Counted from the stretch's first letter, positions 48,783 through 58,034 are shown. The stretch is DNA of 64,000 nucleotides from Actinomycetota bacterium (GCA_020636995.1 JACJWU010000001.1:372001-436000); one strand, 5' to 3'. Program-made: numbers and translations. Notes: generated by a model from the letters alone, not told the origin.

Positions 48783-51484
48783 TCCACGACCCCTCTGCGC
48801 AGAAGATCGGCTGCCCGTTGGGCGTTGGCCCGAGTGGGGTCGTCCGCAGAGGTGGCCCCCGCCACCTGCCCCAGGGCGTCGATCACCTGCTTGCACCACC
48901 GCACGAAATCACCGGCCGGCAGGTCGCTGCCTCGCAACACCGAGGCCAACGGCTGCCCGTTGGCCCACTGGTGGGCGGCCCAGCAGAAGCCCATGTCCGG
49001 CTCCGGTGTCGACGGAACGGAGAACTCGGACTCCAGCGACTCGATGCCCGCCCACAGGTGAACCTGCTCGGCCAGCACGTCGCGCACCCGCCCGTTGGGC
49101 AGGCGCGGAACCGTCTCCTCGTCGGTGCGCGCGGAGAAGACCAGCGCCGCCACACACGCAACGAGTTCCGGAGGCGTCAGATCACGCCACAGACCCGACC
49201 GCAACGACTGTGCGATCACCAGCGCGCGGTCGGTGTACAACCGGCCCAGCATGGCTCCGTCGTGGGTGACCGTCAACTCGTCGCCGTCCGGCTCGAGGTA
49301 GCCGAGTTCGACAAGCACCGCGCAGATCTGGTCGAACTGTCGGGCGATGGTGTTGGTCCGACCCTCGACCCGACGGGCCAGGCCGTCGTTCTCCTTCTGC
49401 AACTTGGCGGCGCGCTCGGCCCAGCGGGCATGCAGCTCGCGGTCCGAGCAACCGTGGCAGGGGTGCTTGCGCAGTCGCGCACGCAAGCGGGCGATCTGCA
49501 CGTCGTTGCCGCTGTCGCGCACTCTGGGCGGGCGCACGTTCGTGTGCCTGCCGCCCAACTCGGACAGCCTGGCCGCAAGCGCCTTGCGGGCGTTGGCGCT
49601 GCGTGGATGGAAGTCCCCCGGAATGCGCAGCCGGTCGACCACCACGACAGGCGAGGCGAAGTCCGCAGTGGTCAAACGGCGCACCTGACGATCGACCGTG
49701 AGCACCTGTGGGCGCGGTTCGCCCTGCTCGTCGAGTCCGGCATTCAGGACGACGGCCAGTCCGGATCGGCGCCCGGTTGGGATCGCGATGACGTCCCCCG
49801 GGACGAGTCGCTCCAGTGACTGCGCGGCGTGGGCCTTCGTCAGCCGCGCGGATTCGCGCGACGTGTTCTTCTCCAGGTCCGTCAGTTCCCGCCGGATCGC
49901 GGCGTATTCACCGAAGTCGCCGAGGTGGCAAGCCATCGACTCCCGGTAGCCCGCGATCACATTCTCATTGCGTTTGATGGTGGCGGCCAGACCGACCACG
50001 CTCTGGTCGCTCTGGTACTGCGCGAACGAGGTCTCGAGGATCTCTCGGGCCACACGGCGACCCACCCTACGCACAAGGTTGACTGCCATGTTGTACGTGG
50101 GCCGGAAGGACGAGCGCAGTGGGTAGGTGCGGGTCGAGGCCAACCCCGCGAGGTGGTTGGGTTGCATGGCCTGGTTCCACAGAACCACCGCGTAGCCCTC
50201 GACATCGATCCCGCGCCGTCCGGCCCGACCCGTCAGTTGGGTGTACTCCCCCGGTGTGATGTCCGCATGGGTCTGTCCGTTCCACTTTACGAGGCGTTCC
50301 AGCACCACGGTTCGGGCCGGCATGTTGATGCCGAGCGCCAAGGTCTCGGTGGCGAAGACCACCTTGAGCAGCGCCTCCTGGAACAACTCCTCGACCACCT
50401 CCTTGAACAGCGGCAGCATGCCTGCATGGTGGGCAGCGATCCCGCGCTGCAAAGCATCGCTGAAGTCCCCGAACCCCACGGCCAACAGATCCGCCTCCGG
50501 AATGACTGAGCAGCGTTCCTCCACCACCTGCGCGATGCGGTGCCGTTCGTCAGGCGAGGTCAGCCGCACACCGCTGTTGGCCAGCAGGCGCACGGCGTCC
50601 TCCGTTCCGGCGCGGGAGAAGAGGAAGTAGATGGCCGGCAAAAGATCTGCGGACTCCAGCCTGTCCACGACGTCGACGCGCGAGGGCGTGCGGGCCGGGC
50701 GCATGCGTTTGCCGCCGCGTCCGGGGCGGTCCAGGGAGTGCCGCTTGGGCGGTCGCATCCCCTCGCGCGCCAGCCGCTGCAGTTCCGGGTTCACCTGCCG
50801 TTGTGCGTCATCGACGAAGAGGTCGTACAAACGGTTGTTGGCCATGACCTGTTGCCACAGCGGAACGGGGCGGTGCTCCTCGAGCACGATCTGCGTGTCG
50901 CCGCGCACCGTGGCCATCCAGGCGCCGAACTCCTCCACGTTCGACACCGTCGCCGACAGTGCCGCGATGGCCACCGATTCGGGCAGCTGGATGATCAGCT
51001 CCTCCCACACCGCACCACGTTCGCGGTCGGCCAGGTAGTGGACCTCGTCCAGAACCACGTATCCCAGACCGGCGAGATCCGATGAGGCCTCGTACACCAT
51101 GTTGCGCAGGACCTCGGTGGTCATGACCACGGTCTGTGCGTGGCCGTTGATGCTCACATCACCGGTCAGCAGCCCGACATCCGCCTCACCGTACTGGGCG
51201 ACCAAGTCACGGTACTTCTGGTTGGACAGCGCCTTGATGGGTGTCGTGTAGAAGGCCTTGCGCCCGGTTTCGCGTGCCAGGTGGATGGCGAATTCCCCGA
51301 CGACGGTCTTGCCGCTTCCGGTCGGGGCAGCGACCAGCACGTCACAGCCACTCTCCAACGCTTCGCAGGCCTCGATCTGGAACTCGTCGAGCGGGAAGTC
51401 GTAGCGGTCGCGGAAAGCCGCGAGGTGAGCACTGGTGCGGGTGCGACGCCGCGCCGCGGCGTACCGTTCCGCGGGCGTGGCCAT
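48764..51484 (-). CDS. helY: HelY/Mtr4-like superfamily 2 helicase
   Basis: A 906-residue DExH helicase: Walker A APTGSGKTVV (53-62), DEVHYLADR near residue 145, SATVSNVEEFG (motif III), a QLTGRAGRRGID motif VI near 415, and a long C-terminal part like the DSHCT domain of Mtr4/Ski2. Actinobacterial HelY is of this size. The role is probably RNA processing or decay. ATG 51484 lies 6 nt from TAGTCT. Confidence 0.92.
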   Translation of the reverse strand: MATPAERYAAARRRTRTSAHLAAFRDRYDFPLDEFQIEACEALESGCDVLVAAPTGSGKTVVGEFAIHLARETGRKAFYTTPIKALSNQKYRDLVAQYGEADVGLLTGDVSINGHAQTVVMTTEVLRNMVYEASSDLAGLGYVVLDEVHYLADRERGAVWEELIIQLPESVAIAALSATVSNVEEFGAWMATVRGDTQIVLEEHRPVPLWQQVMANNRLYDLFVDDAQRQVNPELQRLAREGMRPPKRHSLDRPGRGGKRMRPARTPSRVDVVDRLESADLLPAIYFLFSRAGTEDAVRLLANSGVRLTSPDERHRIAQVVEERCSVIPEADLLAVGFGDFSDALQRGIAAHHAGMLPLFKEVVEELFQEALLKVVFATETLALGINMPARTVVLERLVKWNGQTHADITPGEYTQLTGRAGRRGIDVEGYAVVLWNQAMQPNHLAGLASTRTYPLRSSFRPTYNMAVNLVRRVGRRVAREILETSFAQYQSDQSVVGLAATIKRNENVIAGYRESMACHLGDFGEYAAIRRELTDLEKNTSRESARLTKAHAAQSLERLVPGDVIAIPTGRRSGLAVVLNAGLDEQGEPRPQVLTVDRQVRRLTTADFASPVVVVDRLRIPGDFHPRSANARKALAARLSELGGRHTNVRPPRVRDSGNDVQIARLRARLRKHPCHGCSDRELHARWAERAAKLQKENDGLARRVEGRTNTIARQFDQICAVLVELGYLEPDGDELTVTHDGAMLGRLYTDRALVIAQSLRSGLWRDLTPPELVACVAALVFSARTDEETVPRLPNGRVRDVLAEQVHLWAGIESLESEFSVPSTPEPDMGFCWAAHQWANGQPLASVLRGSDLPAGDFVRWCKQVIDALGQVAGATSADDPTRANAQRAADLLRRGVVDYSSEV

Positions 51485-51490
51485 ACGAGC

Positions 51491-51496
51491 AGACTA
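51491..51496 (-). promoter_or_regulatory. Putative leaderless -10 (TAGTCT) of helY
   Basis: TAGTCT ends 6 nt before ATG 51484. Confidence 0.55.
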
Positions 51497-51500
51497 CGTG

Positions 51501-52394
51501 CTAACCGACCGGCGCGAAGGCACGTAAACCCCCCGGCACGACATGCACGTCGACCGGTAGCGGACCGACCCGCTCGCCGTCGGCGTACGCGGTTTGGCCC
51601 GCGGCCTCCACGCGGACCGTGGCTCCGCGCAGCGTATGCACGAAGGGGCGCGTGACATGAGTCCCCTTGAAGACGCTCGGAAAGGTCTTCAGGAAGGTGA
51701 ACTTGCTCGTCCTGGCCAGGAACGTGAGGTCCAGTTGACCGTCGTCCAGCACAGCGCTCGGGCAGACATACATCCCACCGCCGTAGCTGGCCCCGTTGCC
51801 GACCGCCAGCATCATGCCCTGCTCCGTGAGGGTCTTGTCATCGACAGTGATCCGGAAATCGACCGGCTTGTACACCCCGAGCTCAGCGATCGTGGCCAGG
51901 AGATAGCGCGAGGTGCCCGTCGGCCAGGTCATCGTGTTCGCCCGCTCTGTCACCTCCGAGTCGAACCCGACACTCATCACGGCCAGGAACGCGCGCTCGG
52001 TCCCATCGGCGGCATGGATCACCGCGTAGTCCACAGTCCGGGTACGGCCATCGGCGATGACGTCGGCGGCCTTGCACGCATCGTCGCGTGGCAGGTCCAG
52101 GCTGCGGGCGATGTCGTCCCCGGTGCCGACCGGGATGATCCCCAGGGTCGTGTCCGTGCCCTGCACGGCCTGCAGCGCCAGATGCACGGTGCCGTCCCCA
52201 CCACACGCGATGAGGGCCTCGACACCGTCGGCTACGGCCTCGCGCGCGAGGCGCAAGCTCTCCTCGGCACTGCCCGCCTCGAGCACCCTGACCTGTACTC
52301 CGCGCTCGCGCAGCCGGGCAACGGCCAGGGGCGCGTTCTTCAGACTGCGGCCCTTGCCGGAGGTGGGGTTGATGACGATGGCGGCGTTCAGCAC
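51501..52394 (-). CDS. Diacylglycerol kinase-like lipid kinase
   Basis: A 297-residue DgkB/YegS-type kinase: INPTSGKG near the start, ACGGDGTV with Asp67 at 63-70, and GIIPVGTGDDIARSL (the GTGN-like motif, here GTGDD). It phosphorylates a lipid such as diacylglycerol or a related bioactive lipid. The GTG start is 6 nt from TAGCCT. Confidence 0.9.
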   Translation of the reverse strand: MLNAAIVINPTSGKGRSLKNAPLAVARLRERGVQVRVLEAGSAEESLRLAREAVADGVEALIACGGDGTVHLALQAVQGTDTTLGIIPVGTGDDIARSLDLPRDDACKAADVIADGRTRTVDYAVIHAADGTERAFLAVMSVGFDSEVTERANTMTWPTGTSRYLLATIAELGVYKPVDFRITVDDKTLTEQGMMLAVGNGASYGGGMYVCPSAVLDDGQLDLTFLARTSKFTFLKTFPSVFKGTHVTRPFVHTLRGATVRVEAAGQTAYADGERVGPLPVDVHVVPGGLRAFAPVG

Positions 52395-52400
52395 AGGCCG

Positions 52401-52406
52401 AGGCTA
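52401..52406 (-). promoter_or_regulatory. Putative leaderless -10 (TAGCCT)
   Basis: TAGCCT ends 6 nt before GTG 52394. Confidence 0.6.
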
Positions 52407-52463
52407 CAGGCAGCGTCGCGCGAAGGGCTTCATCCGTTGCGGCGGGAGTGTCCCCCCGAGTCC

Positions 52464-53312
52464 TTACCGCCGCGACGGATCGTCGCCTTCGACCGTCTCC
52501 GCGATCGGCGACACCTCATCGTCGTCCCACTGGTCGTAGTCCGGCTCGGCACCGTTGCGGCGGCGGCGGCGGTCGTTCAGGAGGCTGAAGACCACTGCAC
52601 CGCCGACCAGGAGCAACACCGGTGTGGCCAGCAGCATCATCGTGATGGGATCCCCGGTCGGCGTGGCCACGGCGGCGAACACGAACACCCCGAAGATGAT
52701 GTACCGCCAGGCTTGTGCCAGCCGCTTGCCGCTCAGGATGCCCAGCATGTTGAGCCCCACGATGAACAACGGCGTGAGGAAGCCGATCCCGAAGACGATG
52801 ACCATGCGCAGGAAGAAGGACAGGTAGCGGTCCACCGGCAGGTAGTTGCCGACGTTCTGAGGGGTGAACCCGAGCAGCACCTCCAGACCCTTGGGCATGA
52901 GCACGTAGGCCAGCACCACTCCGCCGAGGAACAGCGGCACGCTGATCACGACGAACAGGTACACCCAGCGACGTTCCTTGGCGTGCAGTCCGGGCGTGAC
53001 GAACGCCCACAACTGATAGATCCACACAGGTGAGGCCAGCACCACGCCCGACAGGGCCGCCACCTTCACCTGCAGCATGAACGCGTCGGTGACACCTGCG
53101 ACCACGAGGCGCACATCGCGGCCCTCCGCCGCGGCTTGATCCACCACGTCCTGGATCGGCTGGGAGATCACATCGAATATCGGCGTGTAGTAGATCCACC
53201 CGACAACGGCCCCCACCGCGATCGCCGCAAGACTGATCACCAGGCGGCGGCGCAGTTCCCGCAGATGCTCCCGCAACGGCATCTGCGCCCGCGGATGCTG
53301 CGGGGCGGTCAC
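52464..53312 (-). CDS. tatC: Sec-independent translocase subunit TatC
   Basis: A 282-residue TatC with six helices and the signature start MPLREHLRELRRRL, the conserved FGIGFLTPLFIV segment and a charged cytoplasmic tail. It recognises twin-arginine signals such as that on the hydrolase at 26154-27563. GTG start, 2 nt after the tatA stop. Confidence 0.95.
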   Translation of the reverse strand: MTAPQHPRAQMPLREHLRELRRRLVISLAAIAVGAVVGWIYYTPIFDVISQPIQDVVDQAAAEGRDVRLVVAGVTDAFMLQVKVAALSGVVLASPVWIYQLWAFVTPGLHAKERRWVYLFVVISVPLFLGGVVLAYVLMPKGLEVLLGFTPQNVGNYLPVDRYLSFFLRMVIVFGIGFLTPLFIVGLNMLGILSGKRLAQAWRYIIFGVFVFAAVATPTGDPITMMLLATPVLLLVGGAVVFSLLNDRRRRRNGAEPDYDQWDDDEVSPIAETVEGDDPSRR

Positions 53313-53314
53313 GG

Positions 53315-53596
53315 TCAGGGCTGTGTGGGCGTCTGCTTGCCCGGAGCGGGTTCGGCCACGCCAGGCTCGGCAGCTGGCGCGGCAGGGGCCTGATCGACGG
53401 CCTTCGGGGCAGCCGCGGCGTCGGTCTTGGCCTCGGGGTCAGCAGCGGGCTCGCTGAGCCCCTTGGTCTCCGCCTTGAAGATGCGCAGCGAACGGCCCAA
53501 GCCGCGAGCCGCGTCCGGCAGTCGCTTCGCGCCGAAGAGCAGCACCACGAGCAGGATGAGGATGATGGGTTCCCATCCTCGGAAGTTCGAGAACAT
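53315..53596 (-). CDS. tatA: Sec-independent translocase subunit TatA
   Basis: A 93-residue TatA: the short N-terminal helix PIILILLVVLLFGAKRLPDAARGLGRS includes the FG-x-K-RLP hinge, then an amphipathic helix and an Ala/Pro/acidic tail. It forms the Tat pore with TatC. ATG 53596 is 6 nt from TAGTCT, so this operon may start leaderless. Confidence 0.95.
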   Translation of the reverse strand: MFSNFRGWEPIILILLVVLLFGAKRLPDAARGLGRSLRIFKAETKGLSEPAADPEAKTDAAAAPKAVDQAPAAPAAEPGVAEPAPGKQTPTQP

Positions 53597-53602
53597 GCGT
53601 AC

Positions 53603-53608
53603 AGACTA
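53603..53608 (-). promoter_or_regulatory. Putative leaderless -10 (TAGTCT) of tatA
   Basis: TAGTCT ends 6 nt before ATG 53596. Confidence 0.6.
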
Positions 53609-53643
53609 CGACGCTCTGCGTGCCGACGCGGTAGACCGTCCGG

Positions 53644-53961
53644 TCAATGTGCCACGAAATGGGGAACGATGATGTCGTGGGTCTCGAGCCACAGCGCCAG
53701 ATCCAGCACATCGTCGTACGAGATCGGCCGGCCGTGATGGGCTTCCAGCACCTCGTCAGGGACGTTGTCGATCAGCACACCGGCACTCGACAGCAGCGCC
53801 ACGACCTCGTTGTCCGCGGCCTTCTCGATGAGGTCCTGGCAGGACACGCACTTGAAGGTGTACGTGGCCCATCCTGCTGCCTCCGCCACCGTCAGACGGA
53901 CATCGGCGGGGGTCAGATCAACGTCACCACACATAGGGCACGTCGCCTTGATCGTCGTCAT
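53644..53961 (-). CDS. Small zinc-ribbon protein
   Basis: A 105-residue protein with two Cys pairs, CPMCG (8-12) and CVSC (about 38-41), a probable zinc ribbon, followed by a helical C-terminal half ending HDIIVPHFVAH. I do not recognise a named family. GAAGGAGG lies 8 nt before the ATG. The 256-bp upstream gap (53962-54217) has no gene; it holds a GGTAAGCATTACC palindrome. Confidence 0.7.
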   Translation of the reverse strand: MTTIKATCPMCGDVDLTPADVRLTVAEAAGWATYTFKCVSCQDLIEKAADNEVVALLSSAGVLIDNVPDEVLEAHHGRPISYDDVLDLALWLETHDIIVPHFVAH

Positions 53962-54044
53962 CGTCCTCGCCTCCTTCATCGCTGTTTGTGCTAGTGGCTT
54001 CGGCAGGAGACTGCTCAAAGTTGAGGCGGTTGTCCACTCGAGCA

Positions 54045-54057
54045 GGTAAGCATTACC
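54045..54057. promoter_or_regulatory. 13-bp palindrome GGTAAGCATTACC, possible operator
   Basis: A GGTAA/TTACC dyad with a 3-bp centre, 84 bp upstream of the zinc-ribbon gene start. It could bind a dimeric regulator; none is identified. Confidence 0.4.
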
Positions 54058-54217
54058 GACAGTAGCCAAAGTCACCCGTTCAGGGGATGTTTCGGCGTGT
54101 CGCAGTGACAATCCGCAACCAGCATCCGGAGCGGTGGAATACTTCGCCAGACCGTCGGCGAGCTCGGCGTCGAGTGCCAGGAAACGGTCGCTCTTCAGAG
54201 CCGAGTGCCCGGAAGGC

Positions 54218-54574
54218 TCAGGCCTCGATCAGATCGATCACGAAGACCAGAGTGCGTCCCGAGAGTCGGTGTCCCCCCGAGGTGCCGTAAGCCAACTCCG
54301 GCGGGATCACCAGTTGCCGACGACCGCCGACACGCATGCCCGGGATTCCGTCCTGCCAGCCCTGGATGAGCCCACGCAGCGGGAAGGAGATCGACTCTCC
54401 GCGATCCCACGAAGCGTCGAACTGTTCGCCGGTCTCGTAATCCACGCCGACGTAGTGCACCGTGACAGTACCGCCCGGTTGGGCCTCGGCGCCGTCACCC
54501 ACGATGAGGTCGGTCACGACCAGTTCAGTCGGGGGCGGTCCCTCCTGGAACTCGATCTCCGGCTTCTCACTCAT
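54218..54574 (-). CDS. FKBP-type peptidyl-prolyl isomerase
   Basis: A 118-residue cytosolic FKBP with VTVHYVGVDYETGEQFDASW, the GLIQGWQDGIPGMRVGGRR loop and LVFVIDLIEA at the end. It catalyses cis-trans proline isomerisation. It overlaps the lipoprotein FKBP gene by 4 bp; the pair probably arose by duplication. Confidence 0.93.
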   Translation of the reverse strand: MSEKPEIEFQEGPPPTELVVTDLIVGDGAEAQPGGTVTVHYVGVDYETGEQFDASWDRGESISFPLRGLIQGWQDGIPGMRVGGRRQLVIPPELAYGTSGGHRLSGRTLVFVIDLIEA

Positions 54575-55107
54575 GAACCCACCTTCTTCACATCGACGAC
54601 GAACACCAGCGTGTCATCCACACCGATCCCGGATCCGGGCGGCGGGTTGGCCCCGTAGCCCTTGTCCGGCGGAATGATGAGCAGCACGCGGGACCCCTCT
54701 TTGACGCCCTGCAGCCCCTCCTGCCAGCCCGTGATGACGCCCTTGATCGGGAACTGCAGTTCTCCAGTGGCCCAGGAACTGTCGAAGACCTGTCCGGTCG
54801 ACCACGCGGTGCCCACGTACTGGACCGTGACCAGCGAATTGGGTCCCACCGCCTTGCCGTCCCCGGGCGTGATCTCCTCGACGACCAGTTCCTGAGGCGG
54901 CGTGGCACCCTCCTCGATGGTGATCGTGGGCTCCGCGTCGGGGGCACCCGTGACGGTCACACCATCAACCGTGGTCGCGTCTCCCGCCGGTGAGGCGGCC
55001 GCCGAGGCAGTCGGTTCAGCAGAGGCCGTGGAGTCGGCGGAGTCCGAGCCGCAGCCGGCCAGCAGGAGCGGAACGGCCACGGCGATGGCCAGCAGTGATC
55101 GAGGCAT
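54571..55107 (-). CDS. FKBP-type peptidyl-prolyl isomerase lipoprotein
   Basis: A 178-residue exported FKBP. Lipobox LAGC with Cys19, then a Ser/Ala/Thr-rich linker (20-50) and an FKBP domain (about 80-178: VTVQYVGTAWSTGQVFDSSW, GWQEGLQGVKEGSRVLLIIP). Folding of secreted proteins is the likely role. ATG 55107 is 7 nt from TAGGGT. Confidence 0.92.
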   Translation of the reverse strand: MPRSLLAIAVAVPLLLAGCGSDSADSTASAEPTASAAASPAGDATTVDGVTVTGAPDAEPTITIEEGATPPQELVVEEITPGDGKAVGPNSLVTVQYVGTAWSTGQVFDSSWATGELQFPIKGVITGWQEGLQGVKEGSRVLLIIPPDKGYGANPPPGSGIGVDDTLVFVVDVKKVGS

Positions 55108-55114
55108 GGGGCTC

Positions 55115-55120
55115 ACCCTA
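55115..55120 (-). promoter_or_regulatory. Putative leaderless -10 (TAGGGT)
   Basis: TAGGGT ends 7 nt before ATG 55107. Confidence 0.6.
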
Positions 55121-55127
55121 GTGCACG

Positions 55128-56498
55128 TCACATCGACGCAATGAGCCGCTCGACCCGCTCGTCGACGCTCTTGAACGGGTCCTTGCACAAGACAGTGCGT
55201 TGGGCTTGGTCATTGAGCTTCAGATGCACCCAATCGACGGTGAAATCGCGCCGTTTCTCCTGCGCACGCTTGATGAAGTCACCGCGTAGTTTGGCCCGCG
55301 TCGTCTGGGGAGGAACGGACTTCGCCTCGAAGATCTCGATGTCGCTGCATACCCGGTCGACGAGTCCTTTGTCCTGGAGGAGATAGAACAGGCCACGTTT
55401 GCGACTGATGTCGTGGTACGCCAGATCAAGTTGCGAGACCCGGGCATCGGTCATCGACAGGTCGTGCTTGGCCATGTATCGCTCGATCAGCGTGCGCTTG
55501 ATCACCCAGTCGATCTCGGTGGCGACATCCTGCAGTCGGTCGAACTCGATGGCATCGAGGGTCCGCGACCACAGATCCACGACCCGACTGGGTACGCTGC
55601 CCGGATCGTCGAGGAGCCCACCCTCGCGAGCGAAAGCGGCCACCCGCGCCAAGTACTCCCGCTGCATCTCCAGACCACTGATCGAGCGGCCGTTGGCCAA
55701 ACGCACGGGCCGTCGGCCGGTGGGATCCTGACTGATGTCGCGGATGCTGCGGATGGGATTCTCCAGACTCAGGTCACGCATCGGGATCCCGGCCTCGAGC
55801 ATCCTCAGCACCAGATCGGTGGCCCCGACTTTCAGCAGCGTCGTGGTCTCGCTCATGTTGCTGTCCCCGACGATCACGTGCAGGCGCCGGAACCGCTCGG
55901 CGTCGGCGTGGGGCTCGTCGCGGGTGTTGATGATGGGCCGGCTGCGAGTCGTGGCACTGCTCACCGACTCCCACACGTGCTCGGCGCGTTGACTCATGGT
56001 GTACGTGGCGCCACGCGGGGTCTGCAGCACCTTGCCGGCCCCGCAGATGAGTTGCCGCGAGACCAGGAAGGGGATGAGCACCTCGGCCAGGCGGAAGAAC
56101 TCCCCCTGCCGGCCGACGAGGTAGTTCTCATGGCAGCCGTAGGAGTTGCCGGCCGAGTCTGTGTTGTTCTTGAAGAGGTAGATGTCGCCGAGGATGCCCT
56201 CCCCGGCGAGCCGCTGCTCGGCATCCACCTGCAGGCCCTCGAGGATGCGCTCGCCGGCCTTGTCGTGCGTGACGAGTTGCCGAAGGTCGTCGCACTCGGC
56301 CGTCGCATATTCAGGGTGCGAGCCCACGTCGAGGTACAGTCGCGACCCGTTGCGCAGGAACACGTTCGAACTGCGTCCCCAACTCACCACCCTGCGAAAC
56401 AGGTAGCGTGCCACTTCGTCCGGCGACAACCGGCGCTGACCCTGGAACGTGCATGTCACGCCGTACTCGGTCTCAATGCCGAAGATCCTGCGTGTCAT
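55128..56498 (-). CDS. pafA: Pup-protein ligase PafA
   Basis: A 456-residue PafA: GIETEYGV with Glu9, the FKNNTDSAGNSYGCHENY region, NTRDEPHAD and a C-terminal lobe for Pup binding. It forms isopeptide bonds between the Pup C-terminal glutamate and substrate lysines. It is distinguished from Dop at 58323 by lacking the N-terminal Dop loop. ATG 56498 is 7 nt from TAGGTT, so pafA may have its own promoter despite being last in the operon. Confidence 0.95.
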   Translation of the reverse strand: MTRRIFGIETEYGVTCTFQGQRRLSPDEVARYLFRRVVSWGRSSNVFLRNGSRLYLDVGSHPEYATAECDDLRQLVTHDKAGERILEGLQVDAEQRLAGEGILGDIYLFKNNTDSAGNSYGCHENYLVGRQGEFFRLAEVLIPFLVSRQLICGAGKVLQTPRGATYTMSQRAEHVWESVSSATTRSRPIINTRDEPHADAERFRRLHVIVGDSNMSETTTLLKVGATDLVLRMLEAGIPMRDLSLENPIRSIRDISQDPTGRRPVRLANGRSISGLEMQREYLARVAAFAREGGLLDDPGSVPSRVVDLWSRTLDAIEFDRLQDVATEIDWVIKRTLIERYMAKHDLSMTDARVSQLDLAYHDISRKRGLFYLLQDKGLVDRVCSDIEIFEAKSVPPQTTRAKLRGDFIKRAQEKRRDFTVDWVHLKLNDQAQRTVLCKDPFKSVDERVERLIASM

Positions 56499-56505
56499 GG
56501 CCGAC

Positions 56506-56511
56506 AACCTA
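56506..56511 (-). promoter_or_regulatory. TAGGTT -10 built on prcA stop codon
   Basis: The prcA stop codon TAG (56511-56509) is the first half of TAGGTT, which ends 7 nt before ATG 56498 of pafA. Confidence 0.6.
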
Positions 56512-57204
56512 CCCGCCGTTGAGCAAACCGGCGAGTTCCTGACCGACCAGCCTCCGGAAGGCGCGACGCGGGCGTGTCCGGTCCAGGATGGCCACCTCGA
56601 GCTGCTTCTCCTCCAGCGTCCGCGGACCCTGACCGCCATGCTCGGCCAGCGCGGCCACGGCCATGCGCAAGGCCTCGTGAAGGGTCAGGTCCGGTCGCCA
56701 CTGCTCGTGCAGTTCGGCCGAGATCGCCTCAGCGGCACCCCCCATCGCCAGGAATCCGTGTTCGTCCCCCACCGAGCCGTCGAAGGTCAGCCGGTACAAC
56801 TGATCCGAGGCCTCGTCCTCACCGACCTCGGCCACGATGATCTCCACCTCGTAGGGCTTCTGCGCCTCCGTGAAAACGGTGCCCAGGGTCTGGGCGTAGG
56901 CGTTCGCCAGACCCCGACTGGTGACGTCCGCCCGGTCGTAACTGAAACCCCGTAGGTCCGCGTAGCGGACACCAGCCACACGCAGATTCTCGAACTCGTT
57001 GTACTTGCCGACGGCGGCGAACGCGATCTTGTCGTAGATCTCGCTGATCTTGTGCAGGGCTCGGGAGGGGTTCTCGGCCACGAACAGGATTCCCTCGTCG
57101 TACTGCGCCACCACGACCGAACGTCCCCGGGCAATGCCCTTGCGGGCGTAGTCGGCCTTGTCCTTGATGATCTGCTCGGGCGACACGTAGAAGGGCATGC
57201 TCAT
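56509..57204 (-). CDS. prcA: Proteasome subunit alpha
   Basis: A 231-residue alpha subunit: the N-terminal gate segment MSMPFYVSPEQIIKDKADYARKGIARGRSVV is that of actinobacterial PrcA. It lacks a catalytic threonine. Seven copies cap each side of the 20S barrel and dock the ARC/Mpa HbYX tail. Overlaps prcB by 4 bp. Confidence 0.96.
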   Translation of the reverse strand: MSMPFYVSPEQIIKDKADYARKGIARGRSVVVAQYDEGILFVAENPSRALHKISEIYDKIAFAAVGKYNEFENLRVAGVRYADLRGFSYDRADVTSRGLANAYAQTLGTVFTEAQKPYEVEIIVAEVGEDEASDQLYRLTFDGSVGDEHGFLAMGGAAEAISAELHEQWRPDLTLHEALRMAVAALAEHGGQGPRTLEEKQLEVAILDRTRPRRAFRRLVGQELAGLLNGG

Positions 57205-58034
57205 GACCGGGCTCCCCCTGCCTCGTCGGCAACCGGGCCGTCGGGGCGGCGGTAGCGTTGCGCGACGATCTCGTCAACAAGGATCTGCAACTCGTCCTCC
57301 GGCAGCCTACGGACTCCTGAGGTATCCACGGTGTAGACGACCGGGAAGATCCCGCGGGTCAGGTCCGGGCCCCCGGTCGCCGAATCGTCGTCGGCGGCGT
57401 CGTAGAGGGCCTGCAGACACACGCGCACAGCGTCGGTACCGGACTGCTCGCCCCGGTAGAGCTTCTTCAGCGAGCCGCGCGCGAAGGGGCTGCCCGATCC
57501 CACCGCGTGGTAGTCGTGCTCCTCGTAGCGTCCGCCGGTGACGTCGTAGGAGAAGATCCGGCCCGTGTCACGCGTGCTGTCGTATCCAGCGAACAGGGGC
57601 ACGACGGCGAGCCCTTGGAACGCCATGCCGAGGTTGCCGCGGATGAAGGAGGCCAACCGGTTCGCCTTACCCTCCAGGGACAGGCTGGTGCCCTCGATCT
57701 TCTCGAAATGCTCGAGTTCGGTCTGGAACAACCGCACCATTTCCACCGCCAGCCCGGCTGTCCCGGCGATACCTACCACCGAGAACTCGTCGGCCGGGTA
57801 GACCTTCTCGATGTCGCGCTGCGCGATGACGTTGCCCATGGTCGCGCGCCGGTCGCCGGCCATCACCACTCCGCCGACGAACTGACTGGCCACGATCGTC
57901 GTCCCGTGTGGGACGTCGACCGGCTGAGCATGGCGCACACGATCGAACATGTTGGGGTCGTGTTCGGCCAGGAAGTCGACGAACGACGAGCCGGGGCGCA
58001 GGAAATGAGCGGGCAGACCGGAAGCCTGTGTCAC
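57201..58034 (-). CDS. prcB: Proteasome subunit beta
   Basis: A 277-residue beta subunit with a 44-residue propeptide; Thr45 in HGTTIVA becomes the N-terminal nucleophile after self-cleavage. GDRRATMGN follows, as usual. Overlaps pup by 4 bp and prcA by 4 bp, so pup-prcB-prcA is one translationally coupled unit. Confidence 0.96.
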   Translation of the reverse strand: MTQASGLPAHFLRPGSSFVDFLAEHDPNMFDRVRHAQPVDVPHGTTIVASQFVGGVVMAGDRRATMGNVIAQRDIEKVYPADEFSVVGIAGTAGLAVEMVRLFQTELEHFEKIEGTSLSLEGKANRLASFIRGNLGMAFQGLAVVPLFAGYDSTRDTGRIFSYDVTGGRYEEHDYHAVGSGSPFARGSLKKLYRGEQSGTDAVRVCLQALYDAADDDSATGGPDLTRGIFPVVYTVDTSGVRRLPEDELQILVDEIVAQRYRRPDGPVADEAGGARS

